A stretch of DNA of 64,000 nucleotides from Enterococcus montenegrensis (GTDB lineage: Bacteria; Bacillota; Bacilli; Lactobacillales; Enterococcaceae): NCBI RefSeq assembly GCF_029983095.1, contig NZ_CP120467.1, forward strand, positions 1,906,501 to 1,970,500, in the 5' to 3' direction. Below are positions 43,830 through 52,984 of this stretch, piece after piece. Both the position numbers and the translations under genes were made by a program. A model generated the notes under the pieces. That model ran no database searches and had not been told where the DNA came from. It saw nothing but the letters and a program-made list of their open reading frames with translations. Each line of letters starts with the position of its first letter. The first letter of the stretch is position 1.

Positions 43830-44153
43830 TTAAAATCCTGGCATACCTTTTGTATATTTTCCTAACGTTTGTTCGGTTTCTTTTTCGATTTTACTTAAAG
43901 CATCATTGACTGCCATCATGACTAAGTCTTGTAGCATTTCACTATCTTCTGGATCAATCACATCAGAGACAACACTTAAGCCAGTCATTTTTTTATCGCC
44001 AGTAAACGTCGCTTTTACATATTCATTGGTTGAAACACCAACAAATTCTTTTTCATTTAAAGCCGCTTGTGCTTTTGTCATTTCCTTTTGCATTTTTTGT
44101 ACTTGTTTCATCATGCCTTGCATATTTCCCATGCCACGCATCATATTAACCAC
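43830..44153 (-). CDS. YbaB/EbfC nucleoid-associated protein
   Basis: 107 residues. Met/Gln-rich start [18 protein letters not shown], helix-strand tweezer dimer fold. DNA-binding nucleoid protein encoded between dnaX and recR in most bacteria. An earlier in-frame start is the one listed; MMRGMGN three codons in is an alternative. Confidence 0.95.
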   Translation of the reverse strand: MVNMMRGMGNMQGMMKQVQKMQKEMTKAQAALNEKEFVGVSTNEYVKATFTGDKKMTGLSVVSDVIDPEDSEMLQDLVMMAVNDALSKIEKETEQTLGKYTKGMPGF

Positions 44154-44176
44154 TCCTTCAATTTTTAAAATTTAGA

Positions 44177-46051
44177 CTAATCGTCGATTACTTTGACCAC
44201 ATCTGAGCCAAATAAAGCGACTGCTTTTTGGGCTGGATCTTCATCTTCTGTAGCAGTCGCATCTGGTGGCAAATGATTTAATAAATCGTCATCTAAAATA
44301 CCAGCTTCCACTAAATCTAGCCCGTTATTTTGCGCTTTCCTATTTTCATTTGCAGCATTTTCGACTACTTTTTCTTGCTTGTTTGCTTTATTTTCTTCTT
44401 TTTGCGAATCATCATCAGCTAATAGGCTGCCATTTTTTTGCGCTGTCACAAATTCGCGCCTTAACTCTTGCCAAGCAGCACTGGTTAAATAGACCGGCTG
44501 CGGCGCATAATCTGGGATCATTTTGCTCAAATTATTGCCAATGAGCTGACTCATCTCCTCATCGGCAATAGCTTTTTGACAGATAATTTCATAATCAAAG
44601 GTCACGACAATTCCATTTGCACTAGCAGCTCGCACTTGCCCCTGCCGTAAAACTGCTTTTTTTGTAATCGGTAAACTTGCCAATAAATCTTCCCAGACGA
44701 TTTGCGTTTGATGTAAATTATCTTTTGTTGCTGCTTTCAAAACGTTAAAGACTTGATTTCTGGGAACGCGCAGATTATTTTGCTTCCGATTATGATTTTT
44801 TTCCGGAGCTTTTGAAACGGTTGGCTCCTGCTTCACCACACCTGTTGATTGGAGTTGTTTTACCTCTTGTTCCAATTGTTCAACTTTTTGTTTTAAGGCA
44901 ACAACTGAATTATCCGCATTTGATAGTGCAACTGGCGTGTTGGCCTTAGTAGAAGTTATGGCGGTAGTCGTTTTAATTTCAGCTAATTTAACAATACAGA
45001 CTTCCAAATAAATTGTGGGGGAATTTGTAAAACGGACTTCATTTTGTGTCTCATTTAAAATTTTAATCCAATCAAAAATCTGTTGGCTACTTAACTGCTC
45101 AGACAAGTTTTTAAAAGCAGTAGTTAAATGCCCTGCCTTTTGTTGCAGTAATTGTGGCGCTTTTTGATACAATAATAAATCGCGACAATAAACCAATAAA
45201 TTTTCAAGTAACCGCTGCGCTTCTTTTCCTTCGGCTAAGATAGCTGCTAAATCCGTTAAAGCTGCGCCGGCATCATGACTTAAACAATGGCCTAAAAGTT
45301 GATCCATCATTTCATACGTTAGACTACCTGTAACTGCCATAACATCAGCTAAAGTAATAGTCCCATCAGCAAATGAAATTGCTTGATCCAACATCGACAG
45401 GGCATCTCGCATACCCCCTTCGGCTGATTGTGCAATTATTTCTAGGGCTTGCTCTTCATAAGGTTGATTACTTTCTTCTAAAATATATTGCATTCGTCCC
45501 ACGATTGCTTTGGTGTCGATGCGTTTAAAATCAAAGCGTTGCGTTCGAGAAATGATTGTCGCCGGAATTTTATGAGGCTCGGTTGTCGCTAAAATGAAGA
45601 CAAGACTTTCTCTTGGTTCTTCAAGTGTCTTTAATAACGCGTTAAAAGCCCCCGTTGAAAGCATGTGGACTTCATCGATAATATAGACTTTATATTTACC
45701 CTTGGTAGGGGAATAATTAGCACGCTCGGTTAAAAAGCGAATTTCGTCAACGCCATTATTACTAGCTGCATCGATTTCAATAACATCATCAAATTGGCCG
45801 TTCGTAATCGCCTGACAATTTTCACATTCATTACAAGGCTCTCCATCATGACTATTAGGACAGTTAATCGCTTTAGCAAAAATTTTGGCTGCACTGGTCT
45901 TCCCTGTTCCTCGCGGTCCGGTAAATAAATACGCATGGGAAATCTTCTGTTGGCTAATAGCATTTTTTAAGGTTTGCGTAATCGCGTCTTGTCCGACTAC
46001 GTCATCAAAACGTTGTGAACGCCAAACACGATATAGGGCTTGATAGGCCAT
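44177..46051 (-). CDS. dnaX: DNA polymerase III subunits gamma/tau
   Basis: 624 residues. MAYQALYRVWRSQRFDDVVGQ start, Walker A GPRGTGKTS, zinc module CPNSHDGEPCNECENC, Walker B VYIIDEVHML, SRC ISRTQRF, then a variable tau-like tail with a coiled coil (VALKQKVEQLEQEVKQL). Clamp loader ATPase. AAGGAAGTGAGG lies before 46051; an ATG nine codons upstream has no site. No clear frameshift signal noticed. Confidence 0.96.
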   Translation of the reverse strand: MAYQALYRVWRSQRFDDVVGQDAITQTLKNAISQQKISHAYLFTGPRGTGKTSAAKIFAKAINCPNSHDGEPCNECENCQAITNGQFDDVIEIDAASNNGVDEIRFLTERANYSPTKGKYKVYIIDEVHMLSTGAFNALLKTLEEPRESLVFILATTEPHKIPATIISRTQRFDFKRIDTKAIVGRMQYILEESNQPYEEQALEIIAQSAEGGMRDALSMLDQAISFADGTITLADVMAVTGSLTYEMMDQLLGHCLSHDAGAALTDLAAILAEGKEAQRLLENLLVYCRDLLLYQKAPQLLQQKAGHLTTAFKNLSEQLSSQQIFDWIKILNETQNEVRFTNSPTIYLEVCIVKLAEIKTTTAITSTKANTPVALSNADNSVVALKQKVEQLEQEVKQLQSTGVVKQEPTVSKAPEKNHNRKQNNLRVPRNQVFNVLKAATKDNLHQTQIVWEDLLASLPITKKAVLRQGQVRAASANGIVVTFDYEIICQKAIADEEMSQLIGNNLSKMIPDYAPQPVYLTSAAWQELRREFVTAQKNGSLLADDDSQKEENKANKQEKVVENAANENRKAQNNGLDLVEAGILDDDLLNHLPPDATATEDEDPAQKAVALFGSDVVKVIDD

Positions 46052-46259
46052 TTTTTGCCTCACTTCCTTTAAATTCACTATTTTCTATTATACGCAATTT
46101 CTGATAAAAAAACTAGTTTTGCTCTGTTCTTTTATCAATTCTAAAACCTTGTTTAAACAAAGCAGGCAGTCTGTTGCACCTATGCTATAATTTTATTATA
46201 GTAGGCGCTTTACTACTATTAAAAAAAGTGCCACGAAATAAAAAGGAGGATTTTTGAGT

Positions 46260-47498
46260 ATGGGAATTATTAAAGCTGCAGCCGGAGCTGTGACAGGCGG
46301 TTTAGCCGATCAATGGCTTGAGGTGATTGAACCTGCTGATATGGGGGATAACACTGTCTTAACAAAAGGTGAAAAAGTTAGAAAAGATGCCAAGCGTAAC
46401 GCCAACAAAAAAGGAACAAGCGACGTTATTACAGATGGTTCTGTCATTCATGTTTATCCAAATATGATGATGCTTTTAGTTGACGGTGGTAAAATCATTG
46501 ACTATACCGCCGAAGAAGGTTATTACACAGTCAAAAATGATACCGCTCCTTCTCTTTTTAATGGCTCTTTAAAAGATGCCGTTAAAGAAACGTTTAGTCG
46601 CGTTAAATTTGGTGGAACGACACCGCAAAAACAACAAGTCTTCTACATTAATTTACAAGAAATTAAAGGCATCAAGTTTGGCACCCCTGCACCATTAAAT
46701 TATTTTGATAATTTTTACAATGCGGAATTGTTTTTAAGAGCCCACGGAACTTATTCAATTAAAATTACCGATCCGATTTTATTTTATACAAATGCAATCC
46801 CTAAAAATAAAGAGCAAGTGGAAATTGACGACATTAATGAACAGTATTTAAATGAGTTCTTGACTGCTTTACAGACTGCTATTAACCAAATGTCAGCTGA
46901 TGGCGTCCGTATCTCTTATGTTCCGTCAAAAAGTATGGAATTAAGTAAATATATGGCCAATGTTTTGGATAGTGATTGGAATACTTTGCGAGGAATGGAA
47001 ATTGTAGCCGTTGCACTAGCAAGTATTTCTTATACCGATGACTCGACTAAATTAATTAATATGCGTAACGAAGGTGCTATGTTAGGCGATCCAAGTATTC
47101 GTGAAGGATACGTACAAGGATCAGTGGCACGAGGCATGGAAGCTGCTGGCAAAAATGATGCCGGCGCAGCAACGGGATTTTTTGGCATGGGAATGGGGAT
47201 GAATACAGGCGGGACTTACCTAAACCAAGCTAGCCAAAACAATCAACAACAGCTAAATAATCAACAACAAAAACAAAATGAAAAAGCAGATGACAATACA
47301 TGGACTTGTCCGCAATGTGGCACAGAAAATACCGGTAAATTCTGCAGCAATTGTGGCACACCAAAACCAGCTGCATCTGGAAAAGTTGATTTAAAAATGA
47401 AATGTAGCGAATGTGGCAGTATCATTGATCTTTCCAATGGAATTCCAAAATTCTGTCCGGAATGTGGCAAAACATTTAAAGGCGTCCCCATTGATTAA
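46260..47498 (+). CDS. ydjI: SPFH-domain protein with zinc ribbons (YdjI-like)
   Basis: 412 residues. SPFH/virion-core-like domain (about 30-290; GTYSIKITDPILFYT), a Gly/Met/Gln-rich linker (TGFFGMGMGMNTGG, then NNQQQLNNQQQ), and two zinc ribbons (WTCPQCGTENTGKFCSNCG; KCSECGSII...FCPECG). In B. subtilis YdjI recruits the stress protein PspA to the membrane, helped by YdjG and YdjH. AAGGAGGA lies 9 bases before the ATG. The ATG is preferred over a TTG two codons earlier. First gene of a YdjI-YdjG-YdjH set without PspA. Confidence 0.85.
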   Translation: MGIIKAAAGAVTGGLADQWLEVIEPADMGDNTVLTKGEKVRKDAKRNANKKGTSDVITDGSVIHVYPNMMMLLVDGGKIIDYTAEEGYYTVKNDTAPSLFNGSLKDAVKETFSRVKFGGTTPQKQQVFYINLQEIKGIKFGTPAPLNYFDNFYNAELFLRAHGTYSIKITDPILFYTNAIPKNKEQVEIDDINEQYLNEFLTALQTAINQMSADGVRISYVPSKSMELSKYMANVLDSDWNTLRGMEIVAVALASISYTDDSTKLINMRNEGAMLGDPSIREGYVQGSVARGMEAAGKNDAGAATGFFGMGMGMNTGGTYLNQASQNNQQQLNNQQQKQNEKADDNTWTCPQCGTENTGKFCSNCGTPKPAASGKVDLKMKCSECGSIIDLSNGIPKFCPECGKTFKGVPID

Positions 47499-47532
47499 GC
47501 AGTTGTAACAGAATTGTTACATTTAAAAAATC

Positions 47533-47618
47533 AATGAGTTACTATTTCACATCAACGTAGCTGACTTATTGCAGCTAGTCAAAACAATAAGTCGGCAAAT
47601 CCCAAAATAGCAACTCAT
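47533..47618. repeat. Nested inverted repeats between ydjI and ydjG
   Basis: Outer arms ATGAGTTACTATTT (from 47533) and AAATAGCAACTCAT (to 47618), inner arms GCTGACTTATTG and CAATAAGTCGGC. Together a long two-tier hairpin, followed by ATATTTTTAT. Could be a terminator or a structured leader for ydjG. A separate palindrome TGTAACA-GAAT-TGTTACA lies at 47504-47521. Confidence 0.65.
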
Positions 47619-47741
47619 ATTTTTATGATTGTTCGGCTTGGTTTAAAAAAGTTAACCTTAAAACACCACTATTTAAAAAAAGAGGTGTGACAAGACTTTT
47701 GTTATATCGCTAACACCTGACAAAAAATAAGGAGTGACGCC

Positions 47742-48890
47742 ATGGACGCATTAACACATAAATGTCCCAATTGTAACGGTGCGCTAACTTTTGATCCCGA
47801 TGACCAAAAGTTTCATTGTCCTTATTGCGGTAGTATTTTTACCGTAGATGAGTTAAGCGCATTTGAAGTAAAACAAGCTAGTTCACGAGACATATCCACC
47901 GATAACACAAAAACAATAACGCCACCCACTACCACAGATGAAACTACAAGCAAAAAAGAAAATGCAACACTTGATAATTCACTTGCAGATACTACCGTGG
48001 CAGATGAAGGCGCAATGGAGCTCTACCTCTGCCCCAACTGTGGTGCTGAAATTGTAACAGATGCTACCACGGCGGCAACTTATTGTTATTATTGCCATAA
48101 TCCCGTCGTCTTAAAGGGCCGTTTATCGGGGGAATTTTTACCAGACAAAGTCTTACCCTTTGCAATTGGAAAAGAAAAAGCAACCGCAGATTTTCTAAAT
48201 TGGGCTCAGAAGAAATTTTTCGTGCCAAAAGATTTCTTTAACAAAAGCCAAGTAGAAAAACTGACGGGAGTGTATTTTCCTTATTGGCAAGTTGATGCTA
48301 AAGGCAGCGGCAGTTTGACGGGAAATGGGACTTCTATTCGTGTTTGGATTGTCGGTGATATTGAATATACCGAAACCAAACAATACACTATCAGTCGAAA
48401 AGGAAACCTTATTTTTAAAGAACTTGTTAAAAATGCTTTAACAAAAAATACGCCACAAAAAATGGTCGCAAGCGTCCAGCCTTTTCCACTAGAAAAAGCA
48501 GTAACGTTTCAAAATCAATATCTCGCCGGCTTTCAAGCTGAAAAACGCGATATTGAATACGATAGTTTAAAAGATGAAGTAACAAAAGAATTAGCTGATT
48601 ACGGTGAAAAAAAATTGCGAGAAACAGTGGGAAGCTACACAACCTTTACCAAAACGCAGCAAGACCTCAATTTAACAGAAACTAAAGCCTCTTATTTGTT
48701 GTTACCCGTCTGGCTCGTTACTTATCGCAGTTCAACTAATGATGAGAAAGTTTTTTATTATGCGATGAATGGCCAAACTGGAAAAGTGAGTGGTGTTTTG
48801 CCTATCAGCTACAAAAAATTAGGACTGGTATCAGCAGGTATTTTCTTAGGGCTGTTCGTATTGTTTTTACTAGGAGGTTATTTCCTATGA
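47742..48890 (+). CDS. ydjG: Zinc-ribbon membrane protein (YdjG-like)
   Basis: 382 residues. Two zinc ribbons at the N-terminal part (CPNCNGALTF...CPYCGSIF; CPNCGAEIV...CYYCHNPVV) joined by a Thr/Lys-rich linker, a mixed domain (TGVYFPYWQVDAKGSG; LLLPVWLVTYRSS) and one C-terminal membrane helix (LVSAGIFLGLFVLFLLGGYFL). Cytoplasmic domains with a tail anchor. Matches YdjG of the B. subtilis pspA-ydjGHI operon. AAGGAGTGACG precedes the ATG. Its stop overlaps the ydjH start (ATGA). Confidence 0.85.
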   Translation: MDALTHKCPNCNGALTFDPDDQKFHCPYCGSIFTVDELSAFEVKQASSRDISTDNTKTITPPTTTDETTSKKENATLDNSLADTTVADEGAMELYLCPNCGAEIVTDATTAATYCYYCHNPVVLKGRLSGEFLPDKVLPFAIGKEKATADFLNWAQKKFFVPKDFFNKSQVEKLTGVYFPYWQVDAKGSGSLTGNGTSIRVWIVGDIEYTETKQYTISRKGNLIFKELVKNALTKNTPQKMVASVQPFPLEKAVTFQNQYLAGFQAEKRDIEYDSLKDEVTKELADYGEKKLRETVGSYTTFTKTQQDLNLTETKASYLLLPVWLVTYRSSTNDEKVFYYAMNGQTGKVSGVLPISYKKLGLVSAGIFLGLFVLFLLGGYFL

Positions 48891-49690
48891 GAAAACTTTA
48901 TGGTAGTTTAGTTCTTATTGTCACCTTGTTTTTTTCTTTAATTGCGTTACCTGCTCATGGTGCAGTAAGTAACGTTGAAGATGCGGCTAATATTTTTGAA
49001 CCAAATCAACTGAGTCAATTAAATGAAGGCGCAAAAAAACTCGGCCAAAAAATAAAAGGCGGCATCTACATTGTAACAACGACAACCAATGAAGAAGAGC
49101 CTCGTACTTTTGCCAATGAATACTTGCGGGATAAGGTCGGAAATAATCAAAATGGGGCCGTCTTTTTAATTGATTTGAACCAACGGGAAATGTACGTCGC
49201 CACGTCAGGAAATATGATTGATTATTTAACAGACAGCAGACGAGAAGATTTTTTTGATGAGGTTAGTTCCGAAATGAGTAATGGCGATTATTACGGGGCT
49301 AGCACAATCTTTCTAGAGCAAATGACCGCCTATGTAAATGCTGGCGTACCTGGTGGACATTATCGCATTGATGAAGAGAGTGGCAAAATTATCTATTACA
49401 AAACAATCACCCTTTTAGAAGGACTCATTGCTTTTGCTTTGGCATTCGTAGGAAGTATTGCCTTTTTTATTATCGTTAAATCGCGGTATCAATTAAAATT
49501 AGGAACTTATAAATATCCTTTCCGTCAAAATACACAGCTGGAACTAACGGAAAATGAAAATCGCTTAATTAATTCTTTTGTCACCACCAGGCGCATCCCT
49601 AAAAACAACTCAAGTGGTGGCGGCTCTGGCGGCAGTACTACAAATTCTAGCGGTGGCGGTACCTTTGGCGGCGGTGGTCGCGGCTTTTAA
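48887..49690 (+). CDS. ydjH: TPM-domain membrane protein (YdjH-like)
   Basis: 267 residues. Signal peptide (LVLIVTLFFSLIALPAHG), extracellular TPM phosphatase-like domain (about 27-155; VEDAANIFEPNQLSQLNEGAKKL, GAVFLIDLNQREMYV), one membrane helix (LIAFALAFVGSIAFFIIV) and a Gly/Ser-rich tail. Forms the membrane part of the YdjG-YdjH platform that holds YdjI. Translationally coupled with ydjG (4-base overlap). Confidence 0.88.
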   Translation: MRKLYGSLVLIVTLFFSLIALPAHGAVSNVEDAANIFEPNQLSQLNEGAKKLGQKIKGGIYIVTTTTNEEEPRTFANEYLRDKVGNNQNGAVFLIDLNQREMYVATSGNMIDYLTDSRREDFFDEVSSEMSNGDYYGASTIFLEQMTAYVNAGVPGGHYRIDEESGKIIYYKTITLLEGLIAFALAFVGSIAFFIIVKSRYQLKLGTYKYPFRQNTQLELTENENRLINSFVTTRRIPKNNSSGGGSGGSTTNSSGGGTFGGGGRGF

Positions 49691-49694
49691 AAAT

Positions 49695-49755
49695 AAAAAC
49701 TAACTCTTAGTCACGTCACGTAAAAGTGACGACAGCTAGCTAAGAGTTAGTTTTT
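49695..49755. terminator. Terminator after ydjH
   Basis: AAAAACTAACTCTTAG (49695-49710) and CTAAGAGTTAGTTTTT (49740-49755), perfect 16-bp stem with a loop that itself contains TCACGTCACG. T7 follows on the plus strand. Confidence 0.95.
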
Positions 49756-49800
49756 TTATAAACAAATAAAAAAATTTTAATGCCGTTTCCCCAGACTTAC

Positions 49801-50772
49801 TTAAATAATTTCTTTAAAAACAGAAAAATCAATATTGCCACCAGAGACTACTGCGATCGTTTTTTTTCCATGAAGCAAGTGATCAATATGACCACTTAAA
49901 ATTGCTGCCGTACTTAAGGCACCAGCACCTTCTGCAATGACTTTTTCTTTTAAGGCCAAATAATGGATCGCTTGTTCAATCTCTTCTTCTTCTACCAGCA
50001 CCGTTTCATCGATTCGATCTTTCAAAATTTCATAAGTTAATTCACCGGCAAGAGCCACATCACAACCATCAGCTAATGTTTTATGACTACGATTGGCAAT
50101 TAATTTTTGCTGCCAAATTGACGAAATCATGCCATGAACGTGATAAGATTGCACACCAATAATTTTAACTTCTGGTCGATAAGATTTAATGGCTAACGCA
50201 ATTCCTGCAATTAACCCTCCACCGCCAATGGGTACGATAACATTATCAACTTCAGGCAAGTCTTGTAGTAATTCAATTCCAATCGTTCCCTGACCTTCCA
50301 TAACTGCACAATCATCAAAAGGCGAGACAAAAACTTCGCCACTTTTTGCTGCTTCTGCTAGGGTTTTTGCTTTTGTTTCATCAAATGTTTCTCCGACTAA
50401 TTCAACTTTAGCACCATAATTCTCTGTAGCAGAAATCTTAGTTTTGGGTGCACTTTTGGGCATAAAAATTCGTGCATCAATCTTCAGCAGTGAGGCTGCT
50501 AACGCCACACCTTGGGCATGATTCCCCGCCGAGCAGGCAATAACACCGCGTTTTTTTTCTTCAGGTGTTAAGGTTGCTAGTTTATTATAAGCTCCTCTAG
50601 CTTTAAAAGAGCCAGTGCGTTGCAAATTTTCTAGTTTTAAATAGATTTCACCTTGTTTTTCCTGGCCCAAAATATTACTCGGTGCCAAAGGTGTATGAAT
50701 CATTAATGGCATTAAGCGTTCATAGGCTTTTAAAATACCGTAGAGTGCTTGGTTCTGTGTTTCTGAAATCAC
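49801..50772 (-). CDS. tdcB: Catabolic-type threonine ammonia-lyase
   Basis: 323 residues, so a catalytic domain only; the C-terminal ACT regulatory domain of biosynthetic IlvA is absent. PLP Lys in GSFKARGAYNKL, phosphate loop VPIGGGGLIAG and SAGNHAQGVA. Converts threonine (and serine) to 2-oxobutyrate and ammonia. Starts at GTG with GAAGG 7 bases before it. A perfect cre box overlaps the region upstream of the start, so it is probably repressed when glucose is present. It may add ammonia in acid stress next to the agmatine genes (inference). Confidence 0.9.
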   Translation of the reverse strand: MISETQNQALYGILKAYERLMPLMIHTPLAPSNILGQEKQGEIYLKLENLQRTGSFKARGAYNKLATLTPEEKKRGVIACSAGNHAQGVALAASLLKIDARIFMPKSAPKTKISATENYGAKVELVGETFDETKAKTLAEAAKSGEVFVSPFDDCAVMEGQGTIGIELLQDLPEVDNVIVPIGGGGLIAGIALAIKSYRPEVKIIGVQSYHVHGMISSIWQQKLIANRSHKTLADGCDVALAGELTYEILKDRIDETVLVEEEEIEQAIHYLALKEKVIAEGAGALSTAAILSGHIDHLLHGKKTIAVVSGGNIDFSVFKEII

Positions 50773-50785
50773 TTTTTCACCTTCT

Positions 50786-50799
50786 TGTTAGCGTTTACA
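50786..50799 (-). promoter_or_regulatory. Perfect cre (CcpA) box before threonine ammonia-lyase
   Basis: TGTAAACGCTAACA fits TGWNANCGNTNWCA at every position and lies 14 bases before the GTG start, next to the ribosome site: a typical repression position. Confidence 0.85.
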
Positions 50800-50853
50800 A
50801 ACAAATTAAAACATGAAATACGGCAAATAGCAATGGTCTTTAAAAAAAATAAA

Positions 50854-50895
50854 AATAACAAGAGTGTTGAACTAAGCAACTTCACTCCTGTTATT
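50854..50895 (-). terminator. Terminator of the agu operon after the RpiR gene
   Basis: AATAACAAGAGTG (50854-50866) and CACTCCTGTTATT (50883-50895); on the minus strand TTTTTATTTTTTT follows. Confidence 0.9.
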
Positions 50896-50917
50896 TTTTC
50901 TGTATATGTACCCACGA

Positions 50918-51715
50918 TCAACGAAACACCAAGTGATACGTATCGCTCCCACTCGTTTCAATAAATTGATACAAAATCAATTCCATCAGAGCTACCATCG
51001 AAATATGTGAAGTAATATCCAGATGGTTTAAACTAATTTCGTCGGTAAATAAATAAAGATTTAAATCACTAGAGTTTTGCAACAGATTATTATCTGCACC
51101 TGTAATTGAAACAATTAACGGGTGATTTTGATTTTTCATCTTACGCACAGCCTCAATTAACTCTAAGTCCTCTCCTTTATAACTGAAAATAAAAATAATA
51201 TCATTTTGTTGCGCTTGTTGTTGCGCAATCGCCCGAGTCTGATGGTCTTCTGGAAAAATGACAAAAAAACCTGCTGTGTTATACAAATATTTAATGTAAC
51301 GCATGATTTCTTTGCTTAACCCTTTGGCAAAAAGAAAAATTTTAGGCTTTTTTTGCAATTGTGCTACAATTTGCGTTACCTTATCAGTGTCCATAACGCG
51401 AACAGATTCCACCATATTTTTTAAATATTCTTCTCGATAATCTTTTTGACTCACAACAAAGGGTGAGGAATCTGGAATCGTCTTTTTATTTAAGAGCGTA
51501 TACTTAATAACTGTCGTAAATTCACTAAAGCCAGAAAAACCTAGCTTACGTACAAAACGTAAAAAAGTAGTCGTCGAAACGAAACAGTCATCAGCAACCT
51601 CGCGAATACTTTTATTTTTGATGCTGTCGAGATTTGTAATGACATAATCAAACAGCACTTGTTCATTTTTAGTCAATTCGGCAATATGACTGTTGACTAT
51701 TTCAAAAAAATCCAT
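50918..51715 (-). CDS. RpiR/SIS-family transcriptional regulator of the agu cluster
   Basis: 265 residues. N-terminal RpiR helix-turn-helix (about 1-75: IREVADDCFVSTTTFLRFVRKLGF) and a SIS sugar-phosphate-binding domain (about 110-240: IFLFAKGLSKEIMRYIKYL, IFIFSYKGEDLELIE). Listeria has a homologous regulator at the same place downstream of aguA2. The ATG at 51715 has GAGGGA upstream; a GTG four codons earlier lies in the aguA2 end. Probably controls the agu operon, although a SIS ligand for an arginine-derived pathway is puzzling. Confidence 0.88.
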   Translation of the reverse strand: MDFFEIVNSHIAELTKNEQVLFDYVITNLDSIKNKSIREVADDCFVSTTTFLRFVRKLGFSGFSEFTTVIKYTLLNKKTIPDSSPFVVSQKDYREEYLKNMVESVRVMDTDKVTQIVAQLQKKPKIFLFAKGLSKEIMRYIKYLYNTAGFFVIFPEDHQTRAIAQQQAQQNDIIFIFSYKGEDLELIEAVRKMKNQNHPLIVSITGADNNLLQNSSDLNLYLFTDEISLNHLDITSHISMVALMELILYQFIETSGSDTYHLVFR

Positions 51716-51723
51716 CGCTTCCC

Positions 51724-52821
51724 TCACCTTTCATGTTGTGGTATGCCCTGGGCAATACAGTGAATATTACCACCACCAAGTAAAATTTCCCGTGCTTGTA
51801 CGCCAATGATTTCATATCCTGGATAAAGTTCTCGTAATAATTTTTCGGCCTTTTGGTCGTTAGGATCATCAAAAAGAGGAAAAACAATACCATTATTGGC
51901 TGTGTAATAACTAACATACGTTGCCGTTAAACGATCGCCGGCAAAGCGGGGCAACATGCCATTGACCGGATCAACACCGGCAGCCTCTTCATTAGTAATA
52001 TACAAAGATTTTGGCAATTCCAATTTATGTATCGTAAATTTTCTTCCCCGTGCATCCCTTTGGCTTTGCAACACCGCTTCTGCTTCGCGGGTGATTTCAT
52101 ACATCGGATCTTTTTTGTCTTCACACCAAGTTAAAACAACTTCTCCCGGCCGCACAACATTTAACAAATTATCGATATCGCCATTTGTTTCATCTAGAAA
52201 AAAACCTCTGGGAAACCAGATGACTTTTTCAATCCCACAGTACTCTTTTAAAATTTCTTCAATTGCTTGTTTTTTCAGTTGAGGATTGCGCCCTTCTGAT
52301 AATAAACATTCTTCTGTTGCAAAAAGCGTGCCCTCTCCATCAGTATGAATTGAACAGCCTTCTAAAACAAAGTCTTTTAATTGATAATAATCAATTCGCT
52401 CTAAATCACAAAGTTTACGCGCTAGTAAATCATCTTGGTCCCAAGGAAAGAATAAACCATCTAAAAGTCCGCCCCACGCATTAAAACGAAAATCAACTCC
52501 GCGTAGTTTTCCTACAGCATTCATAACCAATACGGGCCCTGTATCTTTTAACCAGGCATCATCATTACTCATTTCGACAACGCGAATATGATTAGGTAAC
52601 TGGTGACGGGCATTTAGAAATTGTTGCTTTGAAACCAATACCGTAACATTTTCAAAACGACTAATCGCTTCTGCCACCTGTTGGTAAATTTTTTGGGCTG
52701 GTTTTCCTCCTAAACGCCAATTATCCGTACGTTCTGGCCAAATCAGATAACATTCATTATGGGGTAACCATTCCGGTATTATTTGAAAACCATCTCGCCT
52801 TGGTGAAGTTTCTACTAACAT
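51724..52821 (-). CDS. aguA2: Second agmatine deiminase-like protein (AguA2), probably inactive
   Basis: 365 residues, clearly related to AguA1 over the whole length. Agmatine deiminase turns agmatine into N-carbamoylputrescine and ammonia. The nucleophile Cys355 ([10 protein letters not shown]), acidic residues and catalytic His are kept, but the loop reads LEGCSIH where AguA1 has LEGGSIH. In Listeria exactly this Gly157-to-Cys change makes AguA2 inactive, and reverting it restores activity (established). GGAGG lies 8 bases before the ATG; the frame opens one codon earlier at TTG. It follows a terminator, so it has its own promoter with rpiR. Confidence 0.92.
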   Translation of the reverse strand: MLVETSPRRDGFQIIPEWLPHNECYLIWPERTDNWRLGGKPAQKIYQQVAEAISRFENVTVLVSKQQFLNARHQLPNHIRVVEMSNDDAWLKDTGPVLVMNAVGKLRGVDFRFNAWGGLLDGLFFPWDQDDLLARKLCDLERIDYYQLKDFVLEGCSIHTDGEGTLFATEECLLSEGRNPQLKKQAIEEILKEYCGIEKVIWFPRGFFLDETNGDIDNLLNVVRPGEVVLTWCEDKKDPMYEITREAEAVLQSQRDARGRKFTIHKLELPKSLYITNEEAAGVDPVNGMLPRFAGDRLTATYVSYYTANNGIVFPLFDDPNDQKAEKLLRELYPGYEIIGVQAREILLGGGNIHCIAQGIPQHER

Positions 52822-52944
52822 CAAAGCTTCCTCCTTTATTTTGCTTACTTTAATTGAATAATTTTATCCTTATTTATTGAAACAACTGATTTTTCACTGC
52901 ACTTTAAATATACCACAGCTACAATCTGATTTTTATTTTTTGTC

Positions 52945-52979
52945 AGAAAAAGCCGACCCTTTTGGCTCGACTTTTTTCT
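52945..52979 (-). terminator. Terminator between aguC and aguA2
   Basis: AAAAAGCCGACC and GGCTCGACTTTTTT form an interrupted stem. On the minus strand CTTTTT follows. Confidence 0.7.
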
Positions 52980-52984
52980 TTGGT

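Noticed and set aside
44177..46051. Programmed frameshift in dnaX
   Set aside because: No A-AAA-AAG type slippery sequence with a following stem was noticed, and Gram-positive dnaX usually makes only tau.
46052..46259. Possible SRP (4.5S) RNA gene upstream of dnaX
   Set aside because: scr RNA often lies near dnaX in Firmicutes, but the region has no GGTGCTGTT/GGAGGTAGC-like core and is too AT-rich; it looks like a divergent promoter region.
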